This document shows, piece by piece, positions 62,049 through 64,000 of a stretch of DNA of 64,000 bases. The position numbers and the translations under genes are program-made. Below the pieces are notes generated by a model. That model had not been told where the DNA came from, ran no database searches, and was given only the letters and a program-made list of their open reading frames with translations. Source of the DNA: Latrodectus hesperus (lineage: Eukaryota > Arthropoda > Arachnida > Araneae > Theridiidae); the NCBI GenBank assembly GCA_037975125.1, contig CM075857.1, positions 20,348,997 to 20,412,996 of the forward strand. Reading direction: 5' to 3'. The stretch's first letter is position 1; every line of letters starts with the position of its first letter.

Positions 62049-62414
62049 TGAAATGGCCTACTGGTTAGGTAATCAACCTTCCGTAAGGAAGAGCTGGGGT
62101 TCGATTACCAACGCCTCCAAACACCCACCGAGTACATGGATATACGTGTCGTTAAATCTGTGGAATCGAAAGTCATGTGGTCGATCGTGTAGCAGTTACC
62201 ATGTCTGAAGAAAATTTCCTACCATTTTAGATCAAAATCAAAATTGAGAGAGTGGATTCTCTGGTAGTGCCATCTATCGGAGGAGTCTCAGAACAAAGAC
62301 GTACTTTCACTTTCATGGTGTTCTGGTTAAATGAAAGACGCACTCTTTTGACTTAGTTTCGCATAGCCGTCGGCAAGTGAGCTTGGTTTGGGCAAGTGTC
62401 ATAAATGACAACAA
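62049..62414 (+). mobile_element. tRNA-headed SINE, family A
   Basis: A box TGGCCTACTGGTTAGGTAAT, B box GGGTTCGATTACC, then the family A body and a GACAACAAC tail. Directly followed by a family D element at 62425, so the two inserted next to each other. Confidence 0.85.
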
Positions 62415-62424
62415 CTTTTTGTAG

Positions 62425-62755
62425 CTCCCCCAGTGGATCCACTTCAGGTAAGACCTGCAAAATAAAGCATCATTTACTGTGCGTAGTGGTTGATAAGCTG
62501 ACCACACGACCACATTCCATCACTAGGCTGCTGGAGCCCCGTGAGCTGCTGACGTCTCCACGTTAATCTATGACGTCTAAAACCCTACCGTTGGTGTGGA
62601 GGGGACATGGAGATAAGAGTGACCGTTCAGGTAAGACCTCCTCACCTGTCAACATTACAAGGCGCTTGATGATAGTCAAGTATTGCAAACCTGTTGATCT
62701 TAAGGTATAGTCAGAGACTTGCTCTAGCAACGCTATGTACCAATTTTCCATGTTC
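62425..62755 (+). mobile_element. SINE-like repeat, family D
   Basis: Same orientation as 14350-14660. Shared landmarks are GCATCATTTACTG, CCACATTCC, CCACGTTAATC, CGTTGGTGTGGAGGGGACAT and GGCGCTTGATGATAGT. Head missing. Confidence 0.65.
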
Positions 62756-63398
62756 TATAACTAAATTTGTGGCTAAGCGGTTTATAGTTTAATAGTCTGG
62801 GAGTTTAATTCCCATTTTGGATAGAGATTTTTGCAATACTGTTATTTTAAATGTGTATATCCTGTTCAAGTCAACTCTCATGTGTAAAAAATAACTGTTG
62901 TTAAACAATTTTCCCAATTCTTATGCAGATCTGTTACTGATTAAAACGCTTTTCGTTCTAACTTTTTACTGTAAGTATTTACCTTTAAACTTGTAAATTG
63001 TTCTTGTCAAACATAACCTTTTTAAATAAATGTATCGCTATGCTCTGTTTAAATCAATCTATAATGTATTCAATGAGATTATGGTTGATAGTTGACTAAC
63101 TTGTATCTAAACTAGAAGGGCATCCAAGCTAGTAAACTCTACGTGTACAGTTGAAACTGCATTTAGAGTTGAAAAGTTTGGATATTTTGCTGAAAGAGAA
63201 AACCAACTGCAAATGTTATTAGAATTTTTTTTCATAAATTACAATTGAGTTACACAATTAATTTATATTTATTATATAAAATAAAAACAAATGTATAAAA
63301 TTGAAGAAAATAGAACACACTGAAAAAAAATCACTATCAAATTTAAAATTAATTTTAGAGTCTGACAAATTATACATCTATTCTCTATCTCATGCTAG
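62756..63398. other. AT-rich stretch upstream of the exon candidate
   Basis: No repeat or gene supported. It ends in the pyrimidine-rich tract that forms the acceptor of the exon candidate at 63399. Confidence 0.35.
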
Positions 63399-63492
63399 AC
63401 ATTTTCTCGAAGCCATTTCTGAATGGGAAAAGCAGCAAATAGTGAAGTTAGAGCGGAAAATACACCACAAGTATTTCCAATGCCGCAATTTA
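63399..63492 (+). CDS. candidate internal exon of an unrecognised gene
   Basis: A pyrimidine-rich acceptor (TTCTCTATCTCATGCTAG) precedes 94 nt, which end at a GTGAGC donor (63493-63498). Read with one base of the preceding codon, 31 codons are open: HFLEAISEWEKQQIVKLERK followed by IHHKYFQCRNL. This looks like a charged amphipathic helix with a short Cys-containing end, unlike the AT-driven frames nearby. It is less AT-rich than its surroundings. It would start in phase 1 and end in phase 0. The rest of the gene would lie outside the window or to the left. Not recognised; a chance combination of sites cannot be excluded. Confidence 0.4.
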
Positions 63493-63670
63493 GTGAGCAT
63501 CTATTGGTCAAAACCTAAATTAAATATCTAATATTGTGCATTATTTCTTCTATTGACTAAACAGTGAAAGGATACGCTCCTTAATAAAGGAAAAAAAATT
63601 CCTGCCCCGAAAAATGCTAGGATGAGCAAATTTTACTGCATTTGAGTTACCAGTAGCAACCATGGGGAGA

Positions 63671-64000
<330 letters not shown>

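Overview
This window looks like nuclear DNA from a large, AT-rich animal genome, most likely a spider (orb-weaver-like araneomorph). The basis is the mixture of decayed Tc1/mariner transposons, several tRNA-headed SINE families with (AAC)n or (GTT)n tails, jockey/R1-like LINE tails, a Copia-like relic and at least nine long (TA)n arrays. The host call is inference from remembered repeat families, not a search result. There are no bacterial operons, rRNA genes, credible functional tRNA genes or CRISPR arrays.

Host coding content is very sparse. The best-supported host feature is a 140-nt exon on the minus strand (18947-19086). It has an acceptor, a stop in every frame upstream of one well-placed ATG, 35 open codons ending in phase 0 and a GTAAGA donor. 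It is probably the first coding exon of a gene running toward low coordinates, so much of 1-18900 would be its first coding intron and 19087 onward its 5' UTR intron. A weaker plus-strand exon candidate lies at 63399-63492. A few other exon-like or protein-like patches (3567-3618, 15501-15574, 56868-57076, 61088-61252) are flagged but unproven.

Layout: 0.6-2.1 kb Tc1-like element with TIRs and a broken transposase; 2.3-2.55 kb GC-rich TGGCC-dense patch; 4.1-4.8 kb Tc1 relic beside a CTCF-like motif; 5.4-5.7 kb SINE; 6.1-7.4 kb MITE beside a Copia relic; 11.5-14.7 kb SINE/LINE fragments and a Tc1 relic; 16.4-18.4 kb a (TA)n array holding a 1.87-kb transposon with about 305-bp TIRs; 18.9-19.1 kb the host exon; 20.4-23.3 kb Tc1, LINE and SINE remnants; 23.7-32 kb microsatellites and SINEs; 33.2-33.9 kb a 123-bp tandem array; 34.6-48.8 kb AT-rich DNA with SINEs, microsatellites and a second MITE copy; 48.9-49.7 kb a LINE derivative with exact target-site duplications; 52.3-53.7 kb a 147-bp tandem array; 54.0-55.9 kb nested mariner and SINE insertions; 58.3-59.0 kb a mariner-like relic; 60-62.8 kb SINEs; 63.4 kb exon candidate and terminal (TA)n.

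The most unusual signal is a set of near-perfect inverted repeats with arms of about 22-24 bp and loops of 4-7 nt. Two of them interrupt transposon coding sequence (a Tc1 transposase and a Copia polyprotein), which points to template-switch mutation rather than ancestral structure. Other points of interest are a CTCF-like motif in both long TIRs of the 16.5-18.4 kb transposon, SINEs that share tails while carrying different tRNA-like heads, and two LINE derivatives that seem to consist of a leader plus the end of ORF2.
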